DNA from: Peptococcus simiae | GTDB taxonomy: Bacteria; Bacillota; Peptococcia; Peptococcales; Peptococcaceae | Assembly: GCF_046097595.1 (NCBI RefSeq) | Contig: NZ_JBJUVG010000002.1 | Span: forward strand, 124,001-188,000 | Reading direction: 5' to 3' | DNA length: 64,000 nt | Part shown: piece by piece, positions 19,032-27,430 of the stretch | Layout: each line of letters starts with the position of its first letter | How positions within the stretch are numbered: the stretch's first letter is position 1 | Translations under genes and position numbers: made by a program | Notes under the pieces: model-generated | What the model saw: only the letters and a program-made list of their open reading frames with translations | Told to the model about the DNA's origin: nothing | Database searches by the model: none

Positions 19032-20258
19032 ATGAATCAGGTGGAATTATTGGCGCCGGCAGGCGATTTTGAAAAATTAAAGTTCGCCTTTCACTATGGC
19101 GCAGATGCAGTTTATCTGGCCGGAAAACGGTTTGGCCTCCGGGCCTTCGCCGGTAACTTTAATGATGAAGAGCTAGAAGAAGCCGTTCGCTATGCCCATG
19201 ACCGTCATAAAAAAGTGTACGTAACCATGAATGCCTACCCGCATAATGACGGTCTAGAAGGCATTGGTGCCTATGCCCAGTTTTTAGAAAGCATCCAGGT
19301 TGACGCCATTCTCATTGCCGATCCGGGTGTCTACTGGCTCATTAAAGAGGCCGGGGTTAAGGTCCCCATCCATATCAGCACCCAGGCCACCATCGTGAAT
19401 TGGGCCGGCATCCGCTTTTGGGAAAATATGGAAGGGGTCGACCGGGTGGTATTGGCCCGGGAGCTCTCCCTGGAAGAAATCAGAGAAATCAAAGACAAGA
19501 CTTCCGCTGAACTGGAAGTCTTTGTGCATGGAGCCATGTGTATGTCCTATTCGGGTAGGTGCCTGCTCAGCAACTACATGACCGGCCGGGATGCCAACCA
19601 GGGGGCCTGCGCTCAACCCTGCCGCTGGCGCTATGCCCTGGTTGAAGAAAAGCGCCCCGGTGAATACTATCCGGTAGAGGAAGATGCTCAGGGGAGCTAT
19701 ATTTTCAACTCCCATGACCTGTCGACCCTGGGATACTTAAAGGACCTCGTAGAAGCTGGCGTTTCTTCCTTGAAAATTGAAGGCCGGATGAAGAGTATTT
19801 TCTACCTATCAACAGTTGTCCGGGCCTACCGGCGGGTTTTAGATGGCGTCTTGGCCGGTCAGGTTGATGAAGATGCTTTTGTATATAGTGAAAAGGAATT
19901 AAATAAAATCAGCCACCGGCCTTACACCAGCGGCTTCTTATTTGGCCGTCCGGAAGACCATGCTATCAATTCAGCCTTTTCAGGGCCGGTAACCCCTTAC
20001 GAATTCTGCGGCGTCGTTTTAGACTACGATTCAGCAATTAAGATGGCCAAGGTAGAACAACGCAATAAGATGGTCTTAGGGGAAGCCATCCAGTTTTTCG
20101 GGCCAGACTATACCGAGCTGGACCATCAAATTGACCAAATGTATGACGAAAACATGGAGGAGATTACAGAAGCGCCTCATGCTAGACAGGTCATCTATAT
20201 GCCCGTTGACCAGCCTGTTAAGCCAATGGATATTTTACGGCGAAAAGCAAAGGCTTGA
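19032..20258 (+). CDS. trhP: U32 family tRNA hydroxylation protein TrhP-like
   Basis: 408-aa U32 protein needed for 5-hydroxyuridine at tRNA position 34. It begins VELLAPAGDFEKLKFAF and has the cysteine set CMSYSGRC plus CAQPC at about residues 170-200, likely iron-sulfur ligands. Prephenate is the co-substrate of the E. coli enzyme. It directly follows the methyltransferase that would use its product. Start choice: GGAG at 19021-19024 leaves 7 bases to the ATG at 19032, whereas the GTG at 19026 is too close. Bacillus has two such proteins (YrrN, YrrO); only one is here. The operon ends at a strong terminator. Confidence 0.88.
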   Translation: MNQVELLAPAGDFEKLKFAFHYGADAVYLAGKRFGLRAFAGNFNDEELEEAVRYAHDRHKKVYVTMNAYPHNDGLEGIGAYAQFLESIQVDAILIADPGVYWLIKEAGVKVPIHISTQATIVNWAGIRFWENMEGVDRVVLARELSLEEIREIKDKTSAELEVFVHGAMCMSYSGRCLLSNYMTGRDANQGACAQPCRWRYALVEEKRPGEYYPVEEDAQGSYIFNSHDLSTLGYLKDLVEAGVSSLKIEGRMKSIFYLSTVVRAYRRVLDGVLAGQVDEDAFVYSEKELNKISHRPYTSGFLFGRPEDHAINSAFSGPVTPYEFCGVVLDYDSAIKMAKVEQRNKMVLGEAIQFFGPDYTELDHQIDQMYDENMEEITEAPHARQVIYMPVDQPVKPMDILRRKAKA

Positions 20259-20301
20259 ATCTAAAAGACCGGACTTGTAAGAAAGCTTTGTATAATATAA
20301 T

Positions 20302-20354
20302 AAAGGCCCTTAGAAAAATGAGTTGTAGGGATCTCATTTTCTAAGGGCCTTTTT
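20302..20354 (+). terminator. Rho-independent terminator ending the + strand operon
   Basis: Near-perfect inverted repeat: 20302-20322 (starts AAAGGCCCTTAG) pairs with 20333-20353, loop about 10 bases, then a T run. A matching A run on the left arm lets it also work for transcripts on the - strand. It lies 44 bases past the trhP stop. Confidence 0.9.
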
Positions 20355-20412
20355 GGATAAGAGGGGTGTAGATACCTAATCAGTGCTCTAAGCTTACCAA
20401 GCCGCAGCTTCC

Positions 20413-20482
20413 CATAATATATATTATGTAAACACTTTAGACTGGACAAGAAACTGCCTAGCCTAAAGTGTTTAGCCAATCC
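20413..20482 (-). terminator. Hairpin after pdp, with an AT palindrome
   Basis: CTAAAGTGTT (20463-20472) pairs with AACACTTTAG (20431-20440) across a 22-base loop, just past the pdp stop on the - strand. No clear T run follows, so it is a weak terminator candidate. Next to it, 20413-20428 is a perfect 16-base AT-rich palindrome, CATAATATATATTATG. The 224-base space between the convergent genes holds nothing else I recognise. Confidence 0.45.
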
Positions 20483-21787
20483 TTAATTAAAAGGATTCAC
20501 CTCAACCTGGGTATCGATTGTAACGGCCTTCTTCAAGGCGTCAATGGTTGGATATAGATACTGGCTCCGTTCAAGGTTGTAATGCAGCAAGGCAATCCGT
20601 TCGCCGGTGAATACGGTATCGCCGACGTGCTTGTCCAGGGTTATGCCTGCTGCTGGATGGATACCATCATGGTCCAGCCGACCGGCGCCCAGGTCATGGG
20701 CGGCGATGCCAAAGACCTTGGCATCTATGGCTGTAATTCGACCGGATTCGCCGCTATAGAAGTCATAACTGAATTCAGTTTCTTCATCAAGTGCTTCGTC
20801 TAAATCGCCACCTTGGGCCTGGACCATCTCATTGAATTTCTGGAGGGCGCTGCCGTTTTTTAAGGCCATGGCGCATTGTTTCTTCCAATGATTGATATCT
20901 GGCTTTTCCGGGTCGATTAAGGCCAGCATATTGGCCGCCAGGTCAATGGATAGGTCAATTAAAGGCCCCTGGCTGACCTTTCCGGATAAAACACGAATCA
21001 CTTCCTGAATTTCCAAGCCGTTTCCAATGGCATCCCCAAGGGGCTCATTCATATCAGATAGGATGATTTTGCAAGGTTTGTGAAAATATTCGCAAGCCTT
21101 TTCTATTTTTTTGGCGAGGATGCGGGCCTTATCTTTGCTGTCCATAAAGGCTCCCTGGCCGTATTTGATGTCAAAGACAAAGGCATCGGCACCAGAGGCG
21201 ATTTTTTTGCTGACAATGCTTGAACAAATGAGTCCCGGCTCCTCAATAAGGCCGATATGATCGCGTAAGGCGTACATTTTTTTATCGGCTGGGGCTAATT
21301 GATCGGTGGCGCTGCCGATATAGAGGCCAATCCGGCCGACCTGGGCCTCTATTTCTTCTTCGCTCAAGTCGGTTCGTAAGCCGGGAATGCTCTCTAGCTT
21401 ATCGATAGTGCCGCCGGTATGGCCGAGGGATCTGCCTGAGAGTTTGACCACCGGATAGCCAAAGGCGGCCACTAAGGGGGCAATAATAAGGGTTGTCTTG
21501 TCCCCTACCCCTCCGCTACTGTGTTTATCCACTAAGCGGTAGCGGCCATCATGTCGTAGATGGTCTGGCCAGGTTAATTGATCGCCGGATTGGACCATGG
21601 CCTCTGTTAAGAGGATGGTCTCTTCATCATCCAGGCCATGAATATAGCAGGCAGTGAGCCAGGCGGCCATCTGTGGGTCGCTGACTTCATTTTTTACATA
21701 GCCATCGACCATAAAGCTAACGGCTTCTTTATTTAAGGGAAGGCTCTGGGCCTTATTCGAAATGTAGTATTGGGCGTTTTTTGACAT
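20483..21787 (-). CDS. pdp: Pyrimidine-nucleoside phosphorylase
   Basis: 434-aa enzyme of the thymidine/pyrimidine nucleoside phosphorylase family, splitting uridine, thymidine and deoxyuridine with phosphate to give base and (deoxy)ribose 1-phosphate. The family signature appears as KHSSGGVGDKTTLI near residue 81, with SGRSLGHTGGT shortly after. It follows deoB after 8 bases; deoB interconverts the 1- and 5-phosphates of the released sugar. deoA would be the symbol if it were thymidine-specific; Gram-positive members usually act on both pyrimidines. Confidence 0.95.
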   Translation of the reverse strand: MSKNAQYYISNKAQSLPLNKEAVSFMVDGYVKNEVSDPQMAAWLTACYIHGLDDEETILLTEAMVQSGDQLTWPDHLRHDGRYRLVDKHSSGGVGDKTTLIIAPLVAAFGYPVVKLSGRSLGHTGGTIDKLESIPGLRTDLSEEEIEAQVGRIGLYIGSATDQLAPADKKMYALRDHIGLIEEPGLICSSIVSKKIASGADAFVFDIKYGQGAFMDSKDKARILAKKIEKACEYFHKPCKIILSDMNEPLGDAIGNGLEIQEVIRVLSGKVSQGPLIDLSIDLAANMLALIDPEKPDINHWKKQCAMALKNGSALQKFNEMVQAQGGDLDEALDEETEFSYDFYSGESGRITAIDAKVFGIAAHDLGAGRLDHDGIHPAAGITLDKHVGDTVFTGERIALLHYNLERSQYLYPTIDALKKAVTIDTQVEVNPFN

Positions 21788-21795
21788 AAGTCCTC

Positions 21796-22962
21796 CTAGG
21801 TATCCAAGTATTCTTTGAAAGAGCTGCCGGCACCACTATAAGGGATTTCGAAGAGATCGGCGATGGTGCTGGCAATATCCGCATAGCTGCTGCGTTCGCC
21901 GATATAGTCGCCCGCTTTTAGCTGCGGGGAATAGAAAAGCACCGGTATTTTTTCCCGGGTATGGTCTGTCCCAGGCGCCAAGGGGTCACATCCATGGTCG
22001 GCGGTTAAAATCAACCAGTCCTCTTCCTGTAAACCGGCTAGAAGGTCCGGCAGGGCCTGGTCAAAGGCCAAGAGGGCCTGGGCATACCCTTCCGGGTTCC
22101 GCCGGTGGCCATAGAGCATATCGAAATCAACAAGGTTGGTAAAAATAAGGCCATGGGGGACTTCCTGAGCAAGCGCTAAGGTTGAAGCGAGGGCTTCGGC
22201 ATTATTATGGCCCGGCCAATTACCTGTAAAGGTAACATTGGGGAAGATGGTCTTTATTTTTCCGACTGCGTAGCTTGGAACCTTGGTTTGGGCCAGGTCA
22301 TCTAAGAGGTGTCCCGCCGGAATAGGGACGGTAAAGTCCCTCCTATTTTCGGTCCGGGTAAAGGGGCCAGCTGAGGGGCCGATGAAGGGCCGGGCAATAA
22401 TCCGGTTGACCTCCTCCTCCGGCGCTGAAAAGTCCTGGCGAAGTTGGGCACAGATGCGGTAGAGTTCGTCCAGGGGGACGATGTCTTCATGAGCGGCTAT
22501 TTGCAAAACGCTGTCTGAAGAGGTATAGACGATGAGGGCACCCGTTCTCAGGTGTTCATCGCCGAAGGTTTGGATGATGGCGGTGCCTGAAGCGGGCTTA
22601 TTCCACAAGACATCCCTTTGGGCAACTGATTTGATGTGGTCGACCATTTTCTCAGGAAAGCCCTGGGGAAAGGTGGGAAAAGCTCGATCGCTGATTTTAC
22701 CGGCCAATTCCCAGTGACCGACAACGGTATCCTTCCCTTTGGATGCTTCAAGAGCCCGGGCGGTTATGGCCCGACCGGGCTCAGGTTTTTCTTGGCAGAG
22801 CTGGATGAAGCCTAGGTCCTCTAGGTTTTTTAGGCTGGTGCCCTGGGGCAAGTGCTTAAGGGCTGAGGCCAGGGTATTTACACTGGATGGATCTCCGAAA
22901 GCGCCTGCATCCGGTGAAGCGCCTACGCCAACGCTATCTAGAACAATCATTATGACTTTCAT
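21796..22962 (-). CDS. deoB: Phosphopentomutase
   Basis: 388-aa alkaline-phosphatase superfamily mutase interconverting (deoxy)ribose 1-phosphate and 5-phosphate. Metal-binding motifs are visible: VLDSVGVGASPDA near the N-terminus and TADHGCDPLAPGTDHTRE near residue 320. It lies between xerD and pdp; the order xerD-deoB (ripX-drm) followed by a nucleoside phosphorylase is common in Bacillota. It joins nucleoside salvage to central carbon metabolism. Confidence 0.97.
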   Translation of the reverse strand: MKVIMIVLDSVGVGASPDAGAFGDPSSVNTLASALKHLPQGTSLKNLEDLGFIQLCQEKPEPGRAITARALEASKGKDTVVGHWELAGKISDRAFPTFPQGFPEKMVDHIKSVAQRDVLWNKPASGTAIIQTFGDEHLRTGALIVYTSSDSVLQIAAHEDIVPLDELYRICAQLRQDFSAPEEEVNRIIARPFIGPSAGPFTRTENRRDFTVPIPAGHLLDDLAQTKVPSYAVGKIKTIFPNVTFTGNWPGHNNAEALASTLALAQEVPHGLIFTNLVDFDMLYGHRRNPEGYAQALLAFDQALPDLLAGLQEEDWLILTADHGCDPLAPGTDHTREKIPVLFYSPQLKAGDYIGERSSYADIASTIADLFEIPYSGAGSSFKEYLDT

Positions 22963-22973
22963 CTGAAACCTCC

Positions 22974-23873
22974 CTATCCACGTGGGTGTGCAGCACGATA
23001 TTGGGATAAGAGCGCATCATCTGCGATATGGGTATAGATTTGAGTGGTGGATATATCAGCATGGCCCAGCAATTCCTGGATTAATCTCAGGTCAGCGCCA
23101 CCAGCCAATAAATGACTGGCAAAAGAATGGCGAAGGGTATGGGGTGTCAGGCTTTCATACCGGTCGATACCCGCTTCTTTAGCGTAACGCTTGATGATTT
23201 TCCAAATGCTTTGCCGGGATAACTGGCCACCCCGGTTATTGAGAAAGACCAACTGGGTCAAGCGGTAATTTTTTTGCCGGGGCCGCCCCTGGGCCAAGTA
23301 GCGGTCCAGGGCCTTGCTGGCAGAGTCGCCATAAAAAACCAGGCGTTCCTTTTTCCCCTTGCCGATGACCCGGATGAACTGGTCTTCGGTAAAAATCTGC
23401 TGGAGCTCAAGGGCCGAGAGTTCACTGACCCGCATGCCGGTGGCATACAGGAGTTCTAGGATGGCTGCATCCCGGACGCCCGGCATTTTAAACCGGTCCG
23501 GGGCAGCTAAGAGCTGACTAACTTCTTCAACTGAAAGCACCTCAGGCAGGTGTTGGCTGTTGCGAGGCGCCTGCCAACGGGGTGTACATGTTAATATACC
23601 CGGATAGACTTGCTGGTAATAGCTGAAGAAGGTCCGCAAGGCAGCCATCCGCCTTGCCACGGTGCTGGGCGCAAAACGCCGACCGGCGTCTTGCAGGTAG
23701 TGGTCAATATCACGCTCTGCCCAGTCGGTCGGCGCTTTATCGTCTATAAAGTGGAAAAAATCCTTGAGGTCGCGGATATAGGCTTCTTGCGTTTGACTGG
23801 CCAGGCCACGCTCTAGGTGTAAATATACCTTGAAATCCTTTAGGAGATCAGACTGCTCAAGAGGCGTTAGCAT
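22974..23873 (-). CDS. xerD: Tyrosine recombinase XerD
   Basis: 299-aa site-specific recombinase that resolves chromosome dimers at dif. The N-terminal SAM-like core-binding domain covers about residues 1-95. The catalytic set is present: Arg in ATGMRVSEL, HTLRHSFASHLL (His-x-x-Arg), LGHADISTTQ (His) and the nucleophile Tyr in IYTHI. Length and genomic place before deoB match chromosomal XerD rather than a phage integrase, although a prophage remnant is elsewhere in the window. Confidence 0.94.
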   Translation of the reverse strand: MLTPLEQSDLLKDFKVYLHLERGLASQTQEAYIRDLKDFFHFIDDKAPTDWAERDIDHYLQDAGRRFAPSTVARRMAALRTFFSYYQQVYPGILTCTPRWQAPRNSQHLPEVLSVEEVSQLLAAPDRFKMPGVRDAAILELLYATGMRVSELSALELQQIFTEDQFIRVIGKGKKERLVFYGDSASKALDRYLAQGRPRQKNYRLTQLVFLNNRGGQLSRQSIWKIIKRYAKEAGIDRYESLTPHTLRHSFASHLLAGGADLRLIQELLGHADISTTQIYTHIADDALLSQYRAAHPRG

Positions 23874-23886
23874 GCTGCCACTTCCT

Positions 23887-26055
23887 TTAATCCTCTATTT
23901 TTTGAATGGGAGCGTAGGCTGAAATGAGCTTCTTTAAGCCCATATCCGGGAACATCACGCTAATTTGCGTAAAGGGTCCCTTGTCATCAACAGCGACAAC
24001 AGCTCCCTTGCCCCAGAGTTGGTGGTTGATTTTATCGCCTACCAAGTAGGTGACGTCTTCTGCCTTAGACCGTTTGACGTGTTTGGTTTCCTTGGCCGGT
24101 GTATTCTTATTATGCCGGCTATTTAAGTCATCTAAAACCAAGGATGGAATTTCATCTAGGAAACGAGAAGGCAGGTTTGCCTGCATCTTGCCATAGAGCA
24201 TCCGTTTTTCGGCCCGTAAGAGGAAAAGGTGGTCTTCTGCCCGGGTAATGCCAACATAGCAGAGGCGTCGTTCCTCTTCTAAGTCACTTTCATCTACCAA
24301 ACGGTAGGCATGTGGGAAAATCCCTTCTTCCATACCGGGAATGAAGACAACTGGAAACTCCAACCCCTTGGCGGAGTGGAGGGTCATGATGGAAACCGTA
24401 TCCTGGTTGTTTTGGTAGTCATCTGTGTCAGTATAAAGGGCCAGGTCTGATAAAAAGACCGTCAAGGAGGCATCCTCAAGGTCTTCATGGCTGGCATCAA
24501 ATTCAGCTGTCGTTGCTAAAAACTGGTTGATGTAGTCTAGCCGGGTTTCGGCTTCTACAGAGTCCTCCTCTGTCAGCATGGTCCGGTAGCCACTTTCGTC
24601 TAAGAGGAAGTTGGTTAGTTCGGCAATACTGTAATTGCCTTCATAGATTTGCTTGGCATCTGCTAAAAGCTTGAGGAAGACGTCAATAGCAGCTAGTATT
24701 TTTTTTGTGCTAATAACTTCCCGAGCCCGGGCTAAAGCGTCGATGCCGGTGATATTTTCAGACCGCATCAATTGGCGGATCTTTTCAATGCTGCCGTCTC
24801 CAATACCCCGCCGAGGAGTCTGTAAGGCCCTTTCCAGGGAGATAAAGTCATAGGGGTTAGACAAGAGGCTTAAGTAGGCCATAATGTCTTTGATTTCCTT
24901 TCGACTGTAGAACTTAATGCCCCCAAAAATTTTATAGGGGATCTTCCGCTGGATAAAGTCTTCTTCAATTTTCCGGAATTGGGCGGTCATCCGGCAGAGG
25001 ACAGCAAAGTCCTTGTAGCTATAGCCGCTGTCATCTCCCAGTAGTTGGTTGATATGACGGGAAATAAAAAAGGCCTCATCTGTATCATCCAGGGCCGTAT
25101 AGAGCTTGACCCTTTCGCCATCAGGTCGTTCAGTCCATAGGCTCTTGTCCTTCCGTTCCTGGTTATTGGCAATGACGCCATTAGCTGCCTTTAAAATAAA
25201 CTGGCTGGACCGGTAATTTTCCTCGAGCTTGATGACCTTGGCCTGCGGGTATTGGTGTTCAAAATCCAGGATATTACGGATATCAGCCCCCCGCCATTCA
25301 TAAATGGACTGGTCATCATCGCCAACAACGCAGATGTTTTTGTGCTGGTCAGCCAGAAGCTTGATTAGGGTGTACTGGGCGTAATTGGTATCCTGGTATT
25401 CATCGACCATAATATATTTAAACCGGTCCTGGTATTTTTTTAAAACGTCAGGCTGGCTTTCAAATAAGCGGATCAATTCAAAAATAATGTCATCAAAGTC
25501 CATGGCATTCTGCTGCTTCAAGGCCCGTTGATAGGCCTCATAAAGGGTTGCCAGGTTTTCAGAGCTGCCATCTCCCTGGGCCAAGCGGCGGGTATCTTCC
25601 GGGCGATGTAAGGCATTTTTCTCCCGGGAAATATCGGCAAGTAAGGCCCGTGGCGTCAGGGACTTTTCGTCAATTTTTGCCTCTTTTAGAACCCTTTTAA
25701 TGACCGTTTGCTGGTCAGCTGCATCAAAAATAACGAAGTTATCCTCATAGGGAATCAAATCGTTTTCAAAGCGTAAAATATTCAGGGCTGTCGCGTGAAA
25801 GGTTTTGGCCCAGACCCGACGTCCTTCAGGGCCGATGAGGCGGCTAATCCGCTCTTGGAGTTCTTGGGCCGCTTTATTGGTGAAGGTTATGGCTAGGATA
25901 TGATAAGGGGATACCTGCATTTTTTCAATTAGATAGGCAATCCGGTAGGTGATCGCCTTTGTTTTCCCACTACCGGCGCCGGCCAGTATTAGCAAGGGCC
26001 CCTCTGTTGTTTCTACAGCTAGCCGTTGGCTTTCATTTAATTCCTCTATTTGCAA
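23887..26055 (-). CDS. pcrA: ATP-dependent DNA helicase PcrA/UvrD type
   Basis: 722-aa superfamily 1 3'-5' helicase for repair and rolling-circle replication. It begins LNESQRLAVETTEGPLLILA; Walker A is GAGSGKT near residue 28, the DEYQDTNYAQY motif II near 222 and the VYVGITRAEDHLFLL-type motif VI region is conserved. A Tudor-like tail (about 660-722) is the PcrA element that binds RNA polymerase. The start is TTG at 26055 after GGAAGGG. An ATG five bases upstream is out of frame and meets a stop after four codons. A promoter is likely in the AT-rich 26056-26110. Confidence 0.93.
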   Translation of the reverse strand: MQIEELNESQRLAVETTEGPLLILAGAGSGKTKAITYRIAYLIEKMQVSPYHILAITFTNKAAQELQERISRLIGPEGRRVWAKTFHATALNILRFENDLIPYEDNFVIFDAADQQTVIKRVLKEAKIDEKSLTPRALLADISREKNALHRPEDTRRLAQGDGSSENLATLYEAYQRALKQQNAMDFDDIIFELIRLFESQPDVLKKYQDRFKYIMVDEYQDTNYAQYTLIKLLADQHKNICVVGDDDQSIYEWRGADIRNILDFEHQYPQAKVIKLEENYRSSQFILKAANGVIANNQERKDKSLWTERPDGERVKLYTALDDTDEAFFISRHINQLLGDDSGYSYKDFAVLCRMTAQFRKIEEDFIQRKIPYKIFGGIKFYSRKEIKDIMAYLSLLSNPYDFISLERALQTPRRGIGDGSIEKIRQLMRSENITGIDALARAREVISTKKILAAIDVFLKLLADAKQIYEGNYSIAELTNFLLDESGYRTMLTEEDSVEAETRLDYINQFLATTAEFDASHEDLEDASLTVFLSDLALYTDTDDYQNNQDTVSIMTLHSAKGLEFPVVFIPGMEEGIFPHAYRLVDESDLEEERRLCYVGITRAEDHLFLLRAEKRMLYGKMQANLPSRFLDEIPSLVLDDLNSRHNKNTPAKETKHVKRSKAEDVTYLVGDKINHQLWGKGAVVAVDDKGPFTQISVMFPDMGLKKLISAYAPIQKIED

Positions 26056-26110
26056 ACCATATCCCTTCCTTTCTTATCTTATAATATATTATCTCATAAA
26101 GAATAACTTC

Positions 26111-26152
26111 AAGCAAATAAAAAGCCGCTTTAAAGCGGCTTTTTATTTGCTT
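26111..26152 (-). terminator. 42-base perfect palindrome terminator
   Basis: Positions 26111-26131 are the exact reverse complement of 26132-26152, with A runs and T runs on the outside of a GC core (AAGCCGCTT). It ends the activase transcript before pcrA. The left-hand gene's stop codon sits at the dyad centre, so half the hairpin is coding. Confidence 0.88.
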
Positions 26153-27392
26153 GGGACCTTGCTGAGGATAACATTAACTTGAGTCGGTTTTCCTGGTTGA
26201 CCTGGGTGGCGCTGGCATCATAGTCAATGGGGACAATATTTGCTTCCGGATAAATTTCCTTAATTTTGCGCATCATCCCCCGGCCAACAATATGGTTGGG
26301 CAGGCAGCCGAAGGGCTGGGTACAGACGATGTTGTTGACCCCACTATTAATGAGCTCTACCATTTCACCGGTTAGGAGCCAGCCTTCCCCCATTTTCGTG
26401 CCCACATGGACAATTTCAGCAGCCTGCCCCTTGGTTTCTTCAAAATGAGCCGGGGCCTTAAATCGGGGGTAGTCGGCATACTGGTCAATGATGTTATTTT
26501 GCAGGCGGATCACCCGTCGGTAGAGGTATTCGGAGACAAGGCGCTTAATGAAGCCGGTTCCGTAGAGTTTATTATCTTCAATGCCGGCATCAATGGTGTA
26601 AAGGACGAAGTCCATTAAGCCCGGGACCACGACCTCTGCCCCCTCTGACCGGAGGAAGGCTTCCAGGTTATTATTGCCCAGGGGGGCGAATTTAACATAA
26701 ATTTCCCCGACAATCCCAACCCGAATTCGCTCTTCCTCGCGAACTTCGATTTCAGAAAAGCGTTGTAGGATATCTCTGCTTTCCCGGACAATATCCTTGT
26801 CCTTAAAGGCTTCATGCCGCTTGAACTTATCACAAAGCTCTTCGACCAGGGTCTCTACCAGGGCGTCACAGTCCCCCGAATGGACTTCGTAAGGCAGGGT
26901 TTGGTTATAGAGGTCCATCAGGACATCCCCATAGAGGACGCCTACAGCCATCCGGTGGATGAGGTCTTTTGACAGGGTAAAGCCTGGGTTCTTTTCCAGG
27001 CCTAAAAGATTAAAGGACAGGACTGGGATATGCTCCATATGGGCTTGTTTTAAAGCCTTTCGGAGGAGGCTGACATAGTTGGATGCCCGACAGCCACCGC
27101 CGGTTTGCATGAGCAGTAAGGCAATCCGGTCGGTATCATACTTCCCACTTAAGGCGGCCTGCATGAGCTGGCCGATGGTCAGCTGGGCCGGATAGCAGGT
27201 GTCATTGTGGGTGTATTTCAAACCGGTATCAATGAGCTCCTGCCCCTGACCGGTTAAAACGTCTATTTTATACCCTTCCATCTCTAAAATGCGCTGTAAA
27301 AACTTAAAATGAATGGGTAGCATCATCGGGACTAAAATGGTATGCGTTTCTTTCATTTCTTCAGTAAACACAACGCGGTTTGTGGTAGACAT
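26130..27392 (-). CDS. 2-hydroxyacyl-CoA dehydratase-like protein (COG3581-type)
   Basis: 420-aa protein with no close enzyme I can name. It has conserved cysteine motifs of the CoA-activase-linked dehydratase family: NDTCYPAQLTIGQ, TGGGCRASNY and CTQPFGCLPNH. Members relate to the subunits of 2-hydroxyglutaryl-CoA dehydratase and to double-cubane-cluster proteins, which hold iron-sulfur clusters reduced by an ATP-driven activase. It starts 38 bases past the activase gene behind TAGGAGGTGA, so it is a true separate gene and not a frameshift product. Together the two would equal the roughly 1400-aa fusion found in other Bacillota. The last seven codons form half of the terminator palindrome. 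The substrate is unknown. Confidence 0.8.
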   Translation of the reverse strand: MSTTNRVVFTEEMKETHTILVPMMLPIHFKFLQRILEMEGYKIDVLTGQGQELIDTGLKYTHNDTCYPAQLTIGQLMQAALSGKYDTDRIALLLMQTGGGCRASNYVSLLRKALKQAHMEHIPVLSFNLLGLEKNPGFTLSKDLIHRMAVGVLYGDVLMDLYNQTLPYEVHSGDCDALVETLVEELCDKFKRHEAFKDKDIVRESRDILQRFSEIEVREEERIRVGIVGEIYVKFAPLGNNNLEAFLRSEGAEVVVPGLMDFVLYTIDAGIEDNKLYGTGFIKRLVSEYLYRRVIRLQNNIIDQYADYPRFKAPAHFEETKGQAAEIVHVGTKMGEGWLLTGEMVELINSGVNNIVCTQPFGCLPNHIVGRGMMRKIKEIYPEANIVPIDYDASATQVNQENRLKLMLSSARSQANKKPL

Positions 27393-27430
27393 GGCCGGTT
27401 CGTCACCTCCTAAGAAGTTTTGAGTAGCAT

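Noticed and set aside
20261..20479. 72-aa - strand frame in the spacer between trhP and pdp
   Set aside because: It lies across the terminator hairpins, lacks a ribosome site and resembles no protein.
22974..23873. XerD gene as the integrase of the prophage remnant
   Set aside because: It lies 23 kb from the remnant in the usual xerD-deoB setting and matches the chromosomal dimer-resolution recombinase in length.
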